From Brugia malayi (lineage: Eukaryota > Nematoda > Chromadorea > Rhabditida > Onchocercidae): a stretch of DNA of 64,000 nucleotides. A program made the translations under genes and the position numbers. The notes under the pieces were generated by a model, which worked only from the letters and a program-made list of their open reading frames with translations, had not been told where the DNA came from and searched no databases. How positions within the stretch are numbered: the first letter of the stretch is position 1; every line of letters begins with the position of its first letter. The DNA is taken from positions 1,695,721-1,759,720 of the forward strand of contig NW_025062479.1 of NCBI RefSeq assembly GCF_000002995.4, in the 5' to 3' direction. This document shows positions 13,501 to 25,715 of this stretch, piece after piece.

Positions 13501-14063
13501 ATTTGCTAGTAATCATTCCTTTTTATCTATTTATTTATTTATTTTAATAAAAAATTTGAATTCTTTTAAATGAAATATGGAAATGTACAACACATATGGA
13601 AAGGCATATAAGAAGACAATATTATCACTTTATCAATCAACCAATCAGTCAATCAATTAATTAATCAAATTTATCAGTTCCATAAAATTTACCCACCTGA
13701 TTCTTGACGTAATAATCTTTCTCTTTTTTGAGCTTCAAAAACTTCCTGTTGTTCAGTTGATGTAAGTGCACGAAATTTCACTTGTGATGTTACACTTGTC
13801 CACTGGCCAGGTTGTAAAATTTCAGTGCGTGAGCTACTGCGTGAATTACTACGACTTCTTAAATATGGGCTATCTCGTGTAGGGCTATTAGCATAAGTTC
13901 GAAACGTTTCTGGACACGATGCTGACCCTTGGCTATTTCGTCCAGATTGCACTTCACGATGATGCTGCTCAATTGATGAATTTGATCGTTGTGGTAATTG
14001 TTCCTGATCGAATACAACGATACGATTTTTAACGTTTGCACTACCACTGCAGGTAAAGAGCAT
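1..14063 (-). CDS. che-10: Rootletin (ciliary rootlet coiled-coil protein), 38 exons, 3' end beyond the window
   Basis: Structural protein that polymerises into the ciliary rootlet at the base of cilia; in nematodes this means sensory-neuron cilia. Splicing 38 exons on the minus strand gives one open frame of about 1,996 codons from ATG 14063 to base 151, where the last visible exon ends at a donor, so the gene runs off the left edge. Every donor/acceptor pair keeps phase. The product is a Ser/Arg-rich head followed by almost uninterrupted heptad-type coiled coil rich in E, K, Q, R and L. Family marks are a [15 protein letters not shown] block near the N-terminus (vertebrate rootletin has LLLLWRQVVGFRRL) and a TRSLSPG...[18 protein letters not shown] segment like the SPxxRSxSP...LALIHSAL linker of CROCC. 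Human rootletin is 2,017 residues, so this protein is at least as long. Long coiled coils resemble one another, but these linkers favour rootletin over myosin or golgin. The symbol follows the C. elegans orthologue. Confidence 0.88.
151..2638 (-). CDS. che-10: Rootletin exons 31-38: distal rod, gene continues off the left edge
   Basis: Exons: 2638-2518, 2439-2276, 2162-1983, 1879-1688, 1563-1357, 1077-877, 674-573, 294-151. All coiled coil, for example [20 protein letters not shown] and [14 protein letters not shown]. The last exon ends in phase 0 at a donor (CAA/GTATGC), and the remaining 150 bases are intron with no acceptor that I can defend. The protein therefore continues to the left by an unknown amount. 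Confidence 0.85.
2742..5998 (-). CDS. che-10: Rootletin exons 19-30: central rod with two coiled-coil breaks
   Basis: Exons: 5998-5924, 5838-5720, 5606-5409, 5256-5056, 4936-4777, 4673-4480, 4310-4200, 4086-3961, 3875-3660, 3466-3323, 3136-3040, 2839-2742. Exons 19-20 interrupt the helix with a Ser/Gly/Pro segment ([14 protein letters not shown], then [11 protein letters not shown]). Exon 29 makes a second break rich in proline and glycine ([20 protein letters not shown]). Between them the rod is unbroken heptads. In frame throughout, with phases 0, 1 and 2 all used and matched. The 57-201-base introns here are typical of the gene. Confidence 0.85.
6190..9692 (-). CDS. che-10: Rootletin exons 8-18: SLSP linker and coiled-coil rod
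   Basis: Exons: 9692-9572, 9458-9374, 9211-9099, 8977-8883, 8804-8673, 8444-8352, 8243-8104, 7841-7652, 6956-6859, 6771-6552, 6398-6190. Exons 9-10 encode the basic, proline-containing linker ([21 protein letters not shown]) that separates the first coiled coil from the main rod, as in CROCC. From exon 10 on the sequence is continuous heptad-type helix (for example [20 protein letters not shown]). The 695-bp intron 6957-7651 contains a very long T tract (about 7541-7583). Exon 18 ends with a non-GTA donor (GTGAATC) in phase 1; the downstream exon fits it. Confidence 0.85.
9821..12941 (-). CDS. che-10: Rootletin exons 2-7: N-terminal linker and first coiled-coil block
   Basis: Exons: 12941-12824, 11466-11262, 11168-10966, 10770-10635, 10440-10246, 10038-9821. 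Exon 2 carries its own ATG (12927), a possible third start. Exon 5 holds the conserved [15 protein letters not shown] block and exon 6 a glycine-containing non-helical insert ([14 protein letters not shown]). The acceptor of exon 5 must be AAAG/AGTTGATG (first base 10770) to keep phase with exon 4, which ends in phase 2. Exon 7 ends ATGAAAAA/GTAGGT; a second donor four bases further would add an in-frame TAG. The intron 11467-12823 (1,357 bp) is the longest inside the gene body and holds only T-rich filler. Confidence 0.85.
13697..14063 (-). CDS. che-10: Rootletin exon 1: disordered head
   Basis: Encodes a low-complexity, Ser/Arg/Gln-rich segment ([19 protein letters not shown]) followed by a short helical stretch ([20 protein letters not shown]). 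The frame can start at ATG 14063. The same place also holds a strong acceptor (TTTACCTGCAG, exon from 14046), so the segment may instead be an internal exon joined to an unseen upstream exon ending in phase 2. The donor after 13697 (TCAG/GTGGGT) is phase 1 and fits the next exon, which begins with two bases of a split codon. I prefer ATG 14063 as the start only because no phase-2 upstream exon was found. Confidence 0.7.
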
Positions 14064-16435
14064 GAACCTGCTCAGCTTGCATTATCAGTTTATTGTTGAA
14101 AGGTTACTTACTTCCTTCCAAGATAATATCCTTTGTTCCACTATTAAATTTTCCTATGATGATCAATGTAAATTTTCTTTTTTTTTCATAATAATAGTAA
14201 TTCATTTTCGAATTAAATTAATCTCGTAATATCAATTTTCTTTTTTTTTTTTTTAAAAAAAAAAGAAGAGATATACATAGTGAAATTTTAATATATGTTT
14301 AGAAAAAAAAATTTTTTTTTTTTTCTCGAATAATTCTAATAATAGGAAAAATTTTTTGATAAATAATTTTTTTTTTCTTTTTTCATCCATAAAAACTTAT
14401 GTATGGATGATATAAATTTTAGAATAACCATAAATCAGTGTATAAAACATTTAACATAGCTACATATATGTCATTTTTAAATGATTTTTATTGATAGAAT
14501 AAATTTAAAAGTGAAAAAAAAAAAGTGAATGAGTTAATTAGCTTAAGCTACATGCATAAATGCTTAAAATATTAGCTATTTTATCCATAATTTTGTTTTC
14601 TGTTTTCAATTTTATCAATCACAAATAACAATAAAGCCTTATTTACATATAAATATGCTATATGTCCTAGACTTTATAATCAATATGAAAAATGTTATTG
14701 CGACAGCTGCATTTGGATATAGCCAAAATGATGTACAATAAGTATGTGTCCCCCTTTTTTTTTTTTTTCTAGGCTAACATCAAAGCTATTAGCTGCACTT
14801 TTTTTTTTCTTCTTTCTTTCATTCTTTCTTTCTTTCGAAATATATTCTTAACAAATCGATTTATCAATATGTCTAGAATTAAAATATATGTATATTTTTT
14901 ATATATAATATATAGAAATAGAGAAAAATTTTGTTACTAAAAGGATGATTGTCAGATTGATTGGTGGTAATTTGCAGTTTGAATTAAATGTTTTGTTAAT
15001 GCTTAAATGAAAATTCATTTAGATATGAAATTGAACGAATGATATAAAATATAAATTGAAGAAAAAAAAAAAAAGAAAAAAACAAAACTAAGATTTAATC
15101 TTTTTTATTTCCTTTCATATAATGATAGTAATAATAAATATATCTATTTCTTAGTAAAAACAAAAAAATATGTAATGAAATTATTTAGTATAACTTTTTT
15201 TTCTCTTTATCACTTTTACGTAATGGTTATCAGTGAAACTGATAATGCTAGCTTTTGAATGATATTTTACAAAGTAATATTAATGATAATAATTATAATA
15301 GTGAAAGCAAAGCAATTTATTACTGAGAGTAATAATTAATATTTAATTGTGATAGTTGTAAATGATTTTTAAAAAAGAGCAAGTAAACAAATATATAAGT
15401 AAAAAAAAAAAAAAAAAATGGAAAAAAATAAATATCATTGATGTCCTACAAATTTAGTATGGGAAAATAAATAAGAAAGAGAAGAATGAAAAAAAGAAGA
15501 AATGAAAATTGGAAATAGATAATGAAAGAAAATTTCAAATGGGTGGAAATTGAATAATTTCCTCAATGAATAAATAACTCATTTCATTAAAATGATAATT
15601 TTCTATCATATAATATTTGTTTATGATAACAAATATTACTTTTATTGAAATTAAGCAATTTTACAGACTAAAATAATATTTATTGAAAAGTTATCAATAT
15701 AATTTCAATTGAGAATTCTTTTTTTTTGCGCAAAAATAACAAAGTAAGGAAAAAAAATGAAATTATTTTCATCAGTAATAGAATATATGTATAATTTATA
15801 TTCCCTTAAAAATATATTTGTATTAAATCTAATCTATTAACTAGACCGAAGGCATTGATATAGTTAATAAGGAAAACATTGTTACATATTGAAATTTGAA
15901 AATACACAAACAATAATTTCACTTTATTATTCATCGATTAAAATATGTAATATTTAAATAAAAGAGAAAACAAAAAAATTCCAAGGGTTAGTTTTTTTTT
16001 TTTTTTTTTCATTTTTTTTAATTTATACTATATCATTTTTTTAATTAATAATAAAATTAAGCATCTAAATAAATCATTAGCAACAATACTGATGAAAAGT
16101 CAATTTAATTTGCATTTATTACAACCACTTTACACTTCCACAATTATTTTTTAGTGATAGATTTTTCTAAAAAAAGAAATAAAAATAAAAAAAAGATCAG
16201 CATATTTAGTGTTAATCCGAAAAAAAAAAATTTTTTTTTTTCTTTAATCATTTATCATTTTCTTTGTAATTATATCAAATCCATTAAAATGTATTTGTCA
16301 ATTTGATGAAATCGATAAAATGAATTGCTATTTTGGTAGTGATTGTTAATATTATAATACGATGAACAAATGCTCATAATAAGCCATGAATAAAATTAAT
16401 TTGAGAATAATTTTTTGATATTATATTGATAGAAA

Positions 16436-16550
16436 TAGTAGTAGTAGTAGTAGTAGTAATAATTATTATTGTTGTTGTTTACTACTTATAGTGGTAGTAA
16501 ATAGTAATAGTAGTATTAGGAGTAGTAATAGTAGTAGTAATAGTAGGAAT
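16436..16550. repeat. TAG/AGT trinucleotide repeat
   Basis: Eight consecutive TAG units followed by degenerate TAG/TAA/TTG units. A shorter copy of the same type (AGT, nine units) is at 42373-42398. Confidence 0.9.
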
Positions 16551-17344
16551 GAAGCTAATGATAATCATTGGTACGAAATGTTAAAGTGAGTCAAAAGCTA
16601 AGGATATGTAAGCGATGATGTGGGAAGACCTAAACATGGCGAGGTTGAAAGAAGGAATTTCATGAATTTGATCGATTTTTAACTTTTGCAAAAAGAGTCG
16701 AGAAATAGAGTGAAATTTAGCAAGCTATATAAGAGTAAACTAAGTGAGGGACTTTAACAATATTGATCAATACTGTTTTTATTCTTGTAGGGAAAGAAGG
16801 AAAGAAAAAAAAAAGAGACAGATGAATGTAGTTAGTATTACTTTAAAAAAAAAATAAATAAAATAAAAACTAAAACTAAAGACGAGACAGTAAAATTAAG
16901 TGCAAAAAAAAAAAATAAATTTTTTCTCATGAAAGAAAAAAGCAAATGCGAAAAACTTTTCTTCTTCTTTTTCCTCTTCTTTAACTCTTTTTTTTTTTTT
17001 TTATGTCTTTTTATTTTTCTCATTTCATCAACAACGATATTATTCTCAAAATGTATGATAATTACATGAAGTTAAGTGAAATTTTCAATTATTTTCATCA
17101 TGTTGAAGAAGTAATTTTAGAATGACAAGTTTAGATTTGAAAGAAGGATGAATTTTAATAATAGCTGTTTATTTATTGATAATAGTAATTAAAAGAGTAA
17201 TAATAAAAAATAAATGAGAAAGGGAAAGAGAGAGAGAGAGAGAAAGAAAGAAAGGAGGAAAAAAGACAATTTCATTGGCTATTTGTTTGATAATAGGATA
17301 ATGGATAAATTGGTTTTGTTTTAAAACTTTTGATTACAGTGTTG

Positions 17345-17645
17345 TGCTATGCAGGCGATCAATTTCATCACTATAATGATAGTGGTAGTAATAATAATTA
17401 ATAATGACAACAATAATAATAGCAATAATGATAATGTAATAATTAATGATGATAGTAATAATAATAGTGGTGATAATGATAATAATAGTAATATGGTGAT
17501 AATGATAATAACAGTAATTATAATTATAATGATAATAGTAGTGGTAGTAACAATGATGACAATTAGAGTGATAGTAATAATCATAATGATAATGATTGTA
17601 ATGTTGATATCATTAATCAATGATAATAGCAATGACAATGATAAA
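17345..17645. repeat. Degenerate GAT/AAT/GTA trinucleotide tract
   Basis: Three hundred bases of imperfect trinucleotide repeats that leave both strands open (products of only N, D, I, V, M, T, S). Not coding. Confidence 0.9.
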
Positions 17646-18830
17646 TAATGAAAGAATATGTTTAATTATTTTCTACCAATCATCTTTAATATCTTTATCA
17701 CGAATTCATATCAATTTTAATCAGGATTAATAATCTTTTCTCTTAATCACTTTCATATTGCAAGAAGGAAAGAATGCTTTAATTTTCTAATATTGCCATC
17801 TTATTACTTTATTAATTTCATTTGATTATCCCAAATGAAATATTTCTTAGTTGATGGCAAATAGCAAAATATATCAGTAAGTAGGCTTTTTTGTTTTTTG
17901 TCTTTTTTTTTGCTTTCTTTTTGATGAATTGATCCGTTTTTAAATTATTTAAAGAGAAAATAAAATAAATAAAAAAGAGAGGAAAATTGAATAAGGAAAT
18001 TTATTTCTTTTCTTTTTTTCTTAAAGAAAAGTCAAGCTAGAAAAAGTAATAAACTGATGATATAGATAGTAAAAAAAAATAACAAATAGACGAAAAATAT
18101 GTTTTTGCTTATGCTAGCTAAAAGATATTTTAAGAAAGGAAATGAAATCATTTTTAAAAAGCAATTAAATGGATGAAAATTATAAAAGTGAAATTTAAAT
18201 ATATTGAAATATGATTTTATATTGCAGATTTTTGTTGAATGCTTAAGAAGTTAGTATATTGAATAGTTGAAGAGTTAAATAATTTAATGTAGATAGAACA
18301 GAGAGATCATATATAACACAGAATTTGGTTTTTTTTTTTTTTTTTTTTAATATAAGCATAGCATATTGAGCTTATTGTCAAGTAGACGAGAAAATTTGAT
18401 GGAAAAAAAAAAGTAACAAAGTGAGTTATTTGTAATGAGAGACTAATTTTAAAAGCGAAATTAATGAATAGTCATTGGATAGTAGAATTTGCTAGAGGAA
18501 ACAAATCGTAGAAAGAATTTTTTTTTTTTTTAAAAATTTAATAAAATTTAAGTAGAACATATTTGTTTAAATAGAAGAATATGTTGTAAACAATATGGAA
18601 CTTATTATACGATGATTAAAATTAATTTAAAGTTGAAATGATTATAAAAGTATAAACCTAGAAATAAGCATTCTTGCAAATATTCTAAATTAAATCTTTG
18701 CATTTTTTTATTTTTCAATTATACAATGGATACATTTTGCATTGAGATACTTTAGGAAAATTAAATTTTCAATTCATTTAAATGAAGCTTTTGGTTCAAA
18801 AATAAAAGAAAAAAAAAAAAAAAAAACTGT

Positions 18831-18857
18831 CCGGAGATAATAAATGGTTATTTCCGG
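18831..18857. repeat. Hairpin, 10-base arms
   Basis: CCGGAGATAA (18831-18840) pairs with TTATTTCCGG (18848-18857) with one mismatch over a seven-base loop. CCGG is rare in this AT-rich interval. Confidence 0.7.
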
Positions 18858-20489
18858 TTTAGTCGGGAATTTGAAATGCTTAGAAAGATGTGAAAATGAA
18901 AAGTAAGAATGATCGAATAGTGATAGAGAAGATAATGATGATAAGTGTAGAAGAAGAAGAGAAAGAGGAGGAAGAAGAGGAAAATGAAAAAGAAAGGGAA
19001 AAAGAAATGGAAGTGAATTTGAATGATTTTGAAAAATTGAATAATTTTTATTTTTATACTCTACTTATACTCAATTTCTTAACAATGGACGAACAATGAT
19101 GACCCTTGCAAATTATACAAATTATCAAAGTAAAATTACCAGTTTTATTTATTTTTTCTTTCTTCTATTTTGCTTTTTTGTCTCACAATAAACAATTTCC
19201 TCTCAAAAATTTTCCTTCCTAATTTTCGTAAATTACATCAAAATTATTTTGTTTATTATTAGCTTTCAAAGAAAGAAAAAATAAACAAACAAATAAAAAA
19301 TGAAAATAAAAACTCAAAATTTCCAATAATTTTTATTGTATGAAATGTCCATTTCTTTTTTTTTTTTTGTTTTCTTCTGCATTCCGTTCATTCTGCGGTA
19401 TATCTTATGAAGTTTGAAAATTAAAATTTTTTTCTACAGTTTTTTTTTTTTTTGAATAATTTTCTATAAAACATTATTTGTTGAAAAAAATTATTTAAAT
19501 TGAAGAAGGAGTTAAAATAAATTAATCTCAAAATAGTAGTATTAGTAGCATTATTTTAAAATTTACAAATTTTTAAAAAAATATAATTTCAAACTTTTGA
19601 AAAAAAAAAAAACTTATTTCTGTTAGAAAATTATTAATCAAACGAACAAGGAATTTAGTGAAATATGAACCAAAAAAAAAAAAAAAATGAAGGTATTTTA
19701 AGAGAAAAGAGCTTATTCTTCTTTAGTTTTTACTTTCTAAATCTTCAATTTGTAAAAGAAAAAAAGTAAATGAAAATTAGTGTCTCAAATTATTTTTGAC
19801 TAATAATTATTATTTAATTTATGTATTCTTTATAATAAAATATGTCGAATGTTTCGATTTTGTGATAGTAGGTAAACTTTTTTTCTTCAAAATTAATATT
19901 AAATTGTCATTCCTTCTCCTTCACTTCTCTAATATATTTGCTAGCAAATAGAGTATCTATGGCTAAATTTTATAGGGATATTGTTTGATTTAAAAGTGGG
20001 AAAAATTATTTTAAAAATTTGATGGAAAATTATTTATTTTGTTCAAAAAAGAAATGTCATTTTAAAATGTAATTTGGTTAAAAGCATAAATTGCATTTAT
20101 TTATTATTGTTTAAACATTTCGGTTGGTCTTTTAAAATATAAAAAAAAAAAAATGTTTTTTTCTTTCATTTTTTTTTTCTTTTTGTATTGTAAACAATAA
20201 TAAATGAGACATACTTTTCGTTAAAAATTTGAAAAATATCAATGTCAGCACTTCTGCTTTTTTTCCTTTCTTTCCTACATATGATTTAAAAAAAAAGAAA
20301 GAAAGGAAAAGATAGTATCTCTCTTATTTTGTAAATTCTTATATATCTTAAAAAATAATAATAGTAATATTAATAGCTATTTTTGGTAGTTTTATAAGAC
20401 TTTTCTAAAAGGAAACGAAGAATTATGTCGCTTTTTGCTTCTTTATTATCATTATTGTTTTTTTGACTTATAATTGAATTCTTTGGTAT

Positions 20490-20612
20490 AATAATGATAA
20501 TAATAATAGGGAACAATAAATAATGGTAATAATAATGGTAACAATAATAATAGCGATAATAGTGATAAGAGTAATAATTAATGATGTAATAATAATAATA
20601 ATAATGATAAAA
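20490..20612. repeat. AAT/GAT trinucleotide tract
   Basis: Degenerate AATAATGGT-type units within non-coding DNA. Similar tracts lie at 26910-26995, 43541-43672 and 58021-58120. Confidence 0.85.
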
Positions 20613-21797
20613 AAACTGTTAATTAGCAAATATTGTTAAATAAATTTCATCGAAAATTTCATTCATAATTATTCATCGATGATAGCAATAATAGTAAAAA
20701 TGGTAATGATAATAATAATGGTAGCTATAGAACCATTACAATTTTAATATTGTAATTAAGTAATTAATTTTTTGCCTCAATGATTGATTTAACTTGTGAA
20801 AAATTTCTGTCTCTTTCTTTTTTTTTTTATCAAAAATTTTCAAATGTATTATTTGAAATTGTAAAAAAATTTCAACAGTGGGCTAGCTGCCATTCTTATT
20901 ATATGTATTTCTTACTTATTTATTTGTTTTAAAGAAATAAAATGAAACAAAGATAATTCATCAATAATATTTGGATTTCAATGCCATAAATACCCTCAAA
21001 TAATCAATTGATTATTACATTTGTATGTTAAAACCTAAGTTTTTCTCTTTTTTTTTTTTTTTTTTTCATTTCATTCATCTATCAGTTTTCAACCAATTTT
21101 ATTCCTATTTTAATTCATTTCTATGCAAACATCTGTCAATTTTTCATTTTTTCCAAAAATGGAATAGATGTCGCAGTGTGAATGCTAATGGAAATTTTTG
21201 GTAATTTAAATCTTTAAAATTATTTAAAAATATCAATTATTTTATAAGTTTTATTAATCATTTTTGAGAAAATTTCTTTTCTCAAGTCTAAACATTTTTC
21301 CTTATTACGACAAAATATTGATTAAAAGAAAAAAATTTTGGTAAAAATTTTGTAAAAAAAAAAAAAATATTTTTAAGATTTATTCATTTTTTTAAATCTT
21401 TTTCTTTTTCTTTATATTCTCCTATCAGCAAATTATATGAATATGAAATATTTCATCTTTCATTTACTTCTATTTTTTTTTAAAAAAAATTCCTTTTATA
21501 TCACTAAATACCATTCATTTTGAAAAATGGCTCAGAAAGATATTTGTCGTTTTCCTTTTTTTTTTTTCGAATTCTTCAAATATTAATGATTAGTTTGAAT
21601 TTTTTTCCATTGTTTAGATTTTAACTTTATTATTTCATATGTAAATTTACTTTTTGTCTTTTTTTTTTTTTCTGAAAATATGATTAAAAGTAAAATATTA
21701 AATTTTGCTTAACAAAAAGAAAAAAAAACGAAAAACTTAAATATTATGGTGGAATTTAGCAAAATTTTGAATTAAAAACAAGAAATAGAGAAAAACG

Positions 21798-21850
21798 ATA
21801 GTTCTATTAAAAGCTTACTGATATCTAATTAAGCTTACTAGTAGAACTAT
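21798..21850. repeat. Imperfect inverted repeat, arms of 20-21 bases
   Basis: The left arm ATAGTTCTATTAAAAGCTTA (21798-21817) matches the complement of 21830-21850 at both ends (ATAGTTCTA and AAGCTTA), with a five-base mismatch block and a 12-base loop. It stands alone in non-coding DNA. Confidence 0.75.
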
Positions 21851-24291
21851 TTTTGGCTATGTAATGTCTGGTAATGATGATACATTTCATTTTGTTGATG
21901 TGATAAAATTAGGATAAGTTAGGATAGATTAAAAAAGAAAGAAAGAAAAAATGGAAGTATTTTCCATTTCTGGTGGGTTTTTTGATTAAATTAAAAAAAG
22001 AAAAAGGAAAAAAAGAAGGAAAAATTAGAGCCTTCAAAGTGATAAATAATTTTTTTTTTTCCCATCTAATAATAGCAAATTTGCAAAAATTTTCATTTTT
22101 CCAAAAGAAAGTAAAAAAAAAGTTTTTTGCTGTTTATTTTATTTTTTTAAAATTGTATACATAATTATTGCATTGCTTTTAAATTTTATTTTTCTTTTTT
22201 TTTTTTTTTTTTTTTGTTTTTTTTGTTTTTTTTTAATATAAGAAAAAAAGGGAAAGAGGAAGAGCCAAAAAAAAAGAGTGGAAAATACTTGTGAATGATC
22301 AAAAGATACATGTTTACGTTAGTGAAATCTCGATAAGAATTAATTTTTAAATCAAATGGATATTCTTTTCTCATACATTTAAAATTATTTCTGCCAATAA
22401 TTTATTAGATTTAAATAGATATAAATATAACTAGTAATTTAAAAATAAAATAAAAATGAAGAAAGTTTTTTCTTTTTCAAAGAGATTCAAAAAAAAAAGA
22501 AAACCAAAGCAAAAGGATTAATTGGTTCATTTTCTAAATCTGATAGCTAATATTTTGTTAAAAGAAAATAAAGGCCAGCATTTGAGATTTAAATCGGTTA
22601 ATATGAAAATTGAAGAAAAGGGAGAAAAAAAAAAGTTTACAAGATTTTCGCAAAAAATGACTGCTTTATTTTTTGATAATTTTTTTTTTTTTTTAAATGA
22701 GTATTAAATAAGCTAATGATATCATCAAAAAATAAAAAACTTGAAATTAAGCATTTAAAAAAAAAAAGCAAAAAGAATGTGTGAGAGGAAAAATTCATTT
22801 TTAACCAATTAAAAAGAATTTGAAAATCGGTTGTGAATAAATTTGAATAAGTAAATGAGAATTATCTGAAATTTTGATTTTATGGTATGATTTTGTGAAC
22901 ATAACAAATACTTCATATATGATTTAAAAATAATTTAAAAAATTAAAAATTTATCATTTTTTTATGGAAAAATTTGAACAAGTCATTTATTTTTGCAATT
23001 GTCTTTTTTTCCAAAAAGAGAAAAAAAAAAAGCGATAAAGAAAATGTTTGCTTAATCATTTTTTGTTTTAAAAAGTAAAAAGGCCTCTTTTTTTTAAAAA
23101 AAAACATGTCATTAAGAAAGCTTAATATTTTTTTCCTAAAAAAAAAAAAAAAAAAATAAAACGAAATGACAAAGTTGATGAAATTAATTAATTTTACAAT
23201 AAATCATCTTCAAAAAATTTTTCAAAATTTACAAAATCATAAAAATATTTCATATAATAAATACTATATAGAATTAAAGAAAAAGAAAACATAGTGGCTC
23301 ATTTAATTTTTTTTTTTTTGGTTATTTTTTTTTTTGAAGTAAAAAAGATATTAGCCAAAATTGGCCAAAAAAGAAATGGTATTATTTATATAAATTGATC
23401 GCTAGGCTAAGAGCAGACATTTATCATTTTAGCCAGCTATTTACGATTCCAAATGTGTATATTGGCCAGTTTTGATTAATCCAAGTGATTACATCCAAGT
23501 TGTCATTTTAAAAAAAAAAAAAAAAAAAAAAAATTGTTTATATATTTTAATATCTTTCACATCTAATTTTTATTTGTTTTTCTGTAAAAATAGAAAACTT
23601 GAAATTATTTAAACTATTTTCTAAATGTAATTACTAATACAGCATATTTAATAAATTTTAATAAAATCGAGGAAAAAAATTATAAATTTAAAATTTAATA
23701 AATTTATTGATATCATTAAAAAGAAATTCAAAAAAAAAAGAAGAGGGAAGCAATAGAGAGAGTGGAAAGGAAAGTCGTAATGCATTAAAATGGAAAATTG
23801 GTCAGAGTGAATTAGCAATGAATTGAAATATTTGATTTGAACGAAAGTTAAAATTGCGTTTTTTTTGTTGATGAGTTGAAAGTATTGCAATTGATGATGA
23901 AAGCATATATAACTCAAAATTAAAATTTAACCAAAACCTTTTTGTTTTTTTTAAAAAAAAAAAAAATAATAATAATTCTATAGAAAAATAACATAAAATG
24001 ATGTCATTTTGTGAATTAAATAATTAATTCCATTAGAAATGAAAATTTTTCTAATTTTATTTTACATTATTAATAATTAATCATATAAGATAAATAAACG
24101 TATTAACACATTTGTTTTTCATCTTTTTTCTTTTTTCTCTCATAAAATTTTAATTAATCATTCAATTGTTAAACGCCAATGAAAATTATTTCATTTCAAT
24201 TATTACATTTTATATAAATTATAAATTTGTGTTTTTATAATTATAAATTATAAATTTTTTGTTTATTAAATATTTGAAATGAAAGAATTAC

Positions 24292-24300
24292 AGAGAGAGC

Positions 24301-24328
<28 letters not shown>
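24292..24328. repeat. (GA)n microsatellite
   Basis: About 18 GA units with one C interruption, in the 14-28 kb interval. Confidence 0.95.
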
Positions 24329-24334
<6 letters not shown>

Positions 24335-24903
24335 AAGGAAGAGGAACAAATAGAAGAAGAAAAGATGAAAATTTTGATTTGAAAAAGATAAATGTATAAG
24401 TTAGAAAAAGATTAGTACAAATAGTATATCACCAGGTGTGCTATTTATTAAAATTGTCAATTGAAATAGAATGAAAGAGTTAGTCAGGTTGTTGTTTAGG
24501 AAGCATAGCAACCAATTTTATAGATTATAATAATAATACATGCATCATTCAATAAGTAATCAATGTATTCTTTCATCAGTAAATAAAATAGTATAATTAA
24601 ATAATGGAAAAGAAAATTCATTTAATGAATTAATATTTTATTTAATTTCTTAAAAAAAAAAAAAAAACTTTTAGACGATAAATAATGACAAAAAAAGAAA
24701 AAAAAAACGAAATTAATTAAAGTATACTAATAGAAACAATCAATAATTATTGAATTGTTGTTTTTTTTTGCTTCCTCTCTCTCTTAGTTTATTTTCTTTT
24801 TTTCTCTCTCTCTCTTTTTATTTTCTTTTTATTCTCTCTTTTAAAAAATAATTATTTTTATTTAAAATTTTAATTTGATAATAGTTTAATTTTATGATGA
24901 TTA

Positions 24904-24934
24904 GATGAATGAATGAATGAATGAATGAATAAAT
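24904..24934. repeat. (GAAT)n microsatellite
   Basis: Seven GAAT units, the last one changed to AAAT. Confidence 0.9.
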
Positions 24935-25656
24935 GAAATATTATGAAAATGAAATGTGAATTTTCATGTATTATTGTAGCAAAATGAGAAGGTGAAGGAA
25001 AGAAGAGTTCAAATAGTGAAAGATATGAATTATATAAAAAAAAAAAAGCGTAGAAAAAAGAAAAAGAAAATTGGTTCAATAATAAGATAATAAATTTTTT
25101 TTATGATTTTTTATTTTTGGAAAAACTGAAATAAAATTTGTTTGTTTGTTTTAAAATATTTGTATAATTTTATAAATTTCTTCAAAAGTTTTCACTTTAA
25201 TTTAGTGATGCATTTTATACATTAAAAATAATACATTTTGATTGTTTAAATAATGATAATGATAATAATAACAACAAGAAGAAGACTTTTGGAGGAGGAA
25301 AAAAAAAGCAAATTTACTGATATGAAATTCATTAATTACTGATTTTACTCCTTTTAAAATTTCTAATTTGAGATTATTTCAGTTATTTCACGATTTATGG
25401 AAATGTTAGAATTGATTGATAATATATTTTCAATTATTCTAATATTATTTCACATAATTTCATGAATTTAAAGCAGACAAAATTTCATTTTTTTTTTTTT
25501 TTTTAACAAGAAAAAAAAAGGAAAAAAGGGACAAAAAATTTCGAATTTTATTCCGTTAAAATAGTGACATTGAAATTTTTAAAAATATTTCCCAAAGGAA
25601 AGAAGAGAGAAAATGAAGAGAAAAACTAAAGATAAGGAAGAAACATATAGCAGAAG

Positions 25657-25661
<5 letters not shown>

Positions 25662-25712
<51 letters not shown>
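25662..25712. repeat. (GA)n microsatellite, about 25 perfect copies
   Basis: The longest dinucleotide run of the window; a purine/pyrimidine mirror repeat. Confidence 0.95.

Positions 25713-25715
<3 letters not shown>

Noticed and set aside
17321..17648. Overlapping open frames of about 100 codons on both strands
   Set aside because: Trinucleotide repeats without stop triplets leave all frames open; products are only I/T/L or N/D/V.
18890..19099. 69-codon Glu/Lys-rich frame
   Set aside because: Acidic stretch comes from GAA/GAG simple sequence, with no family resemblance.
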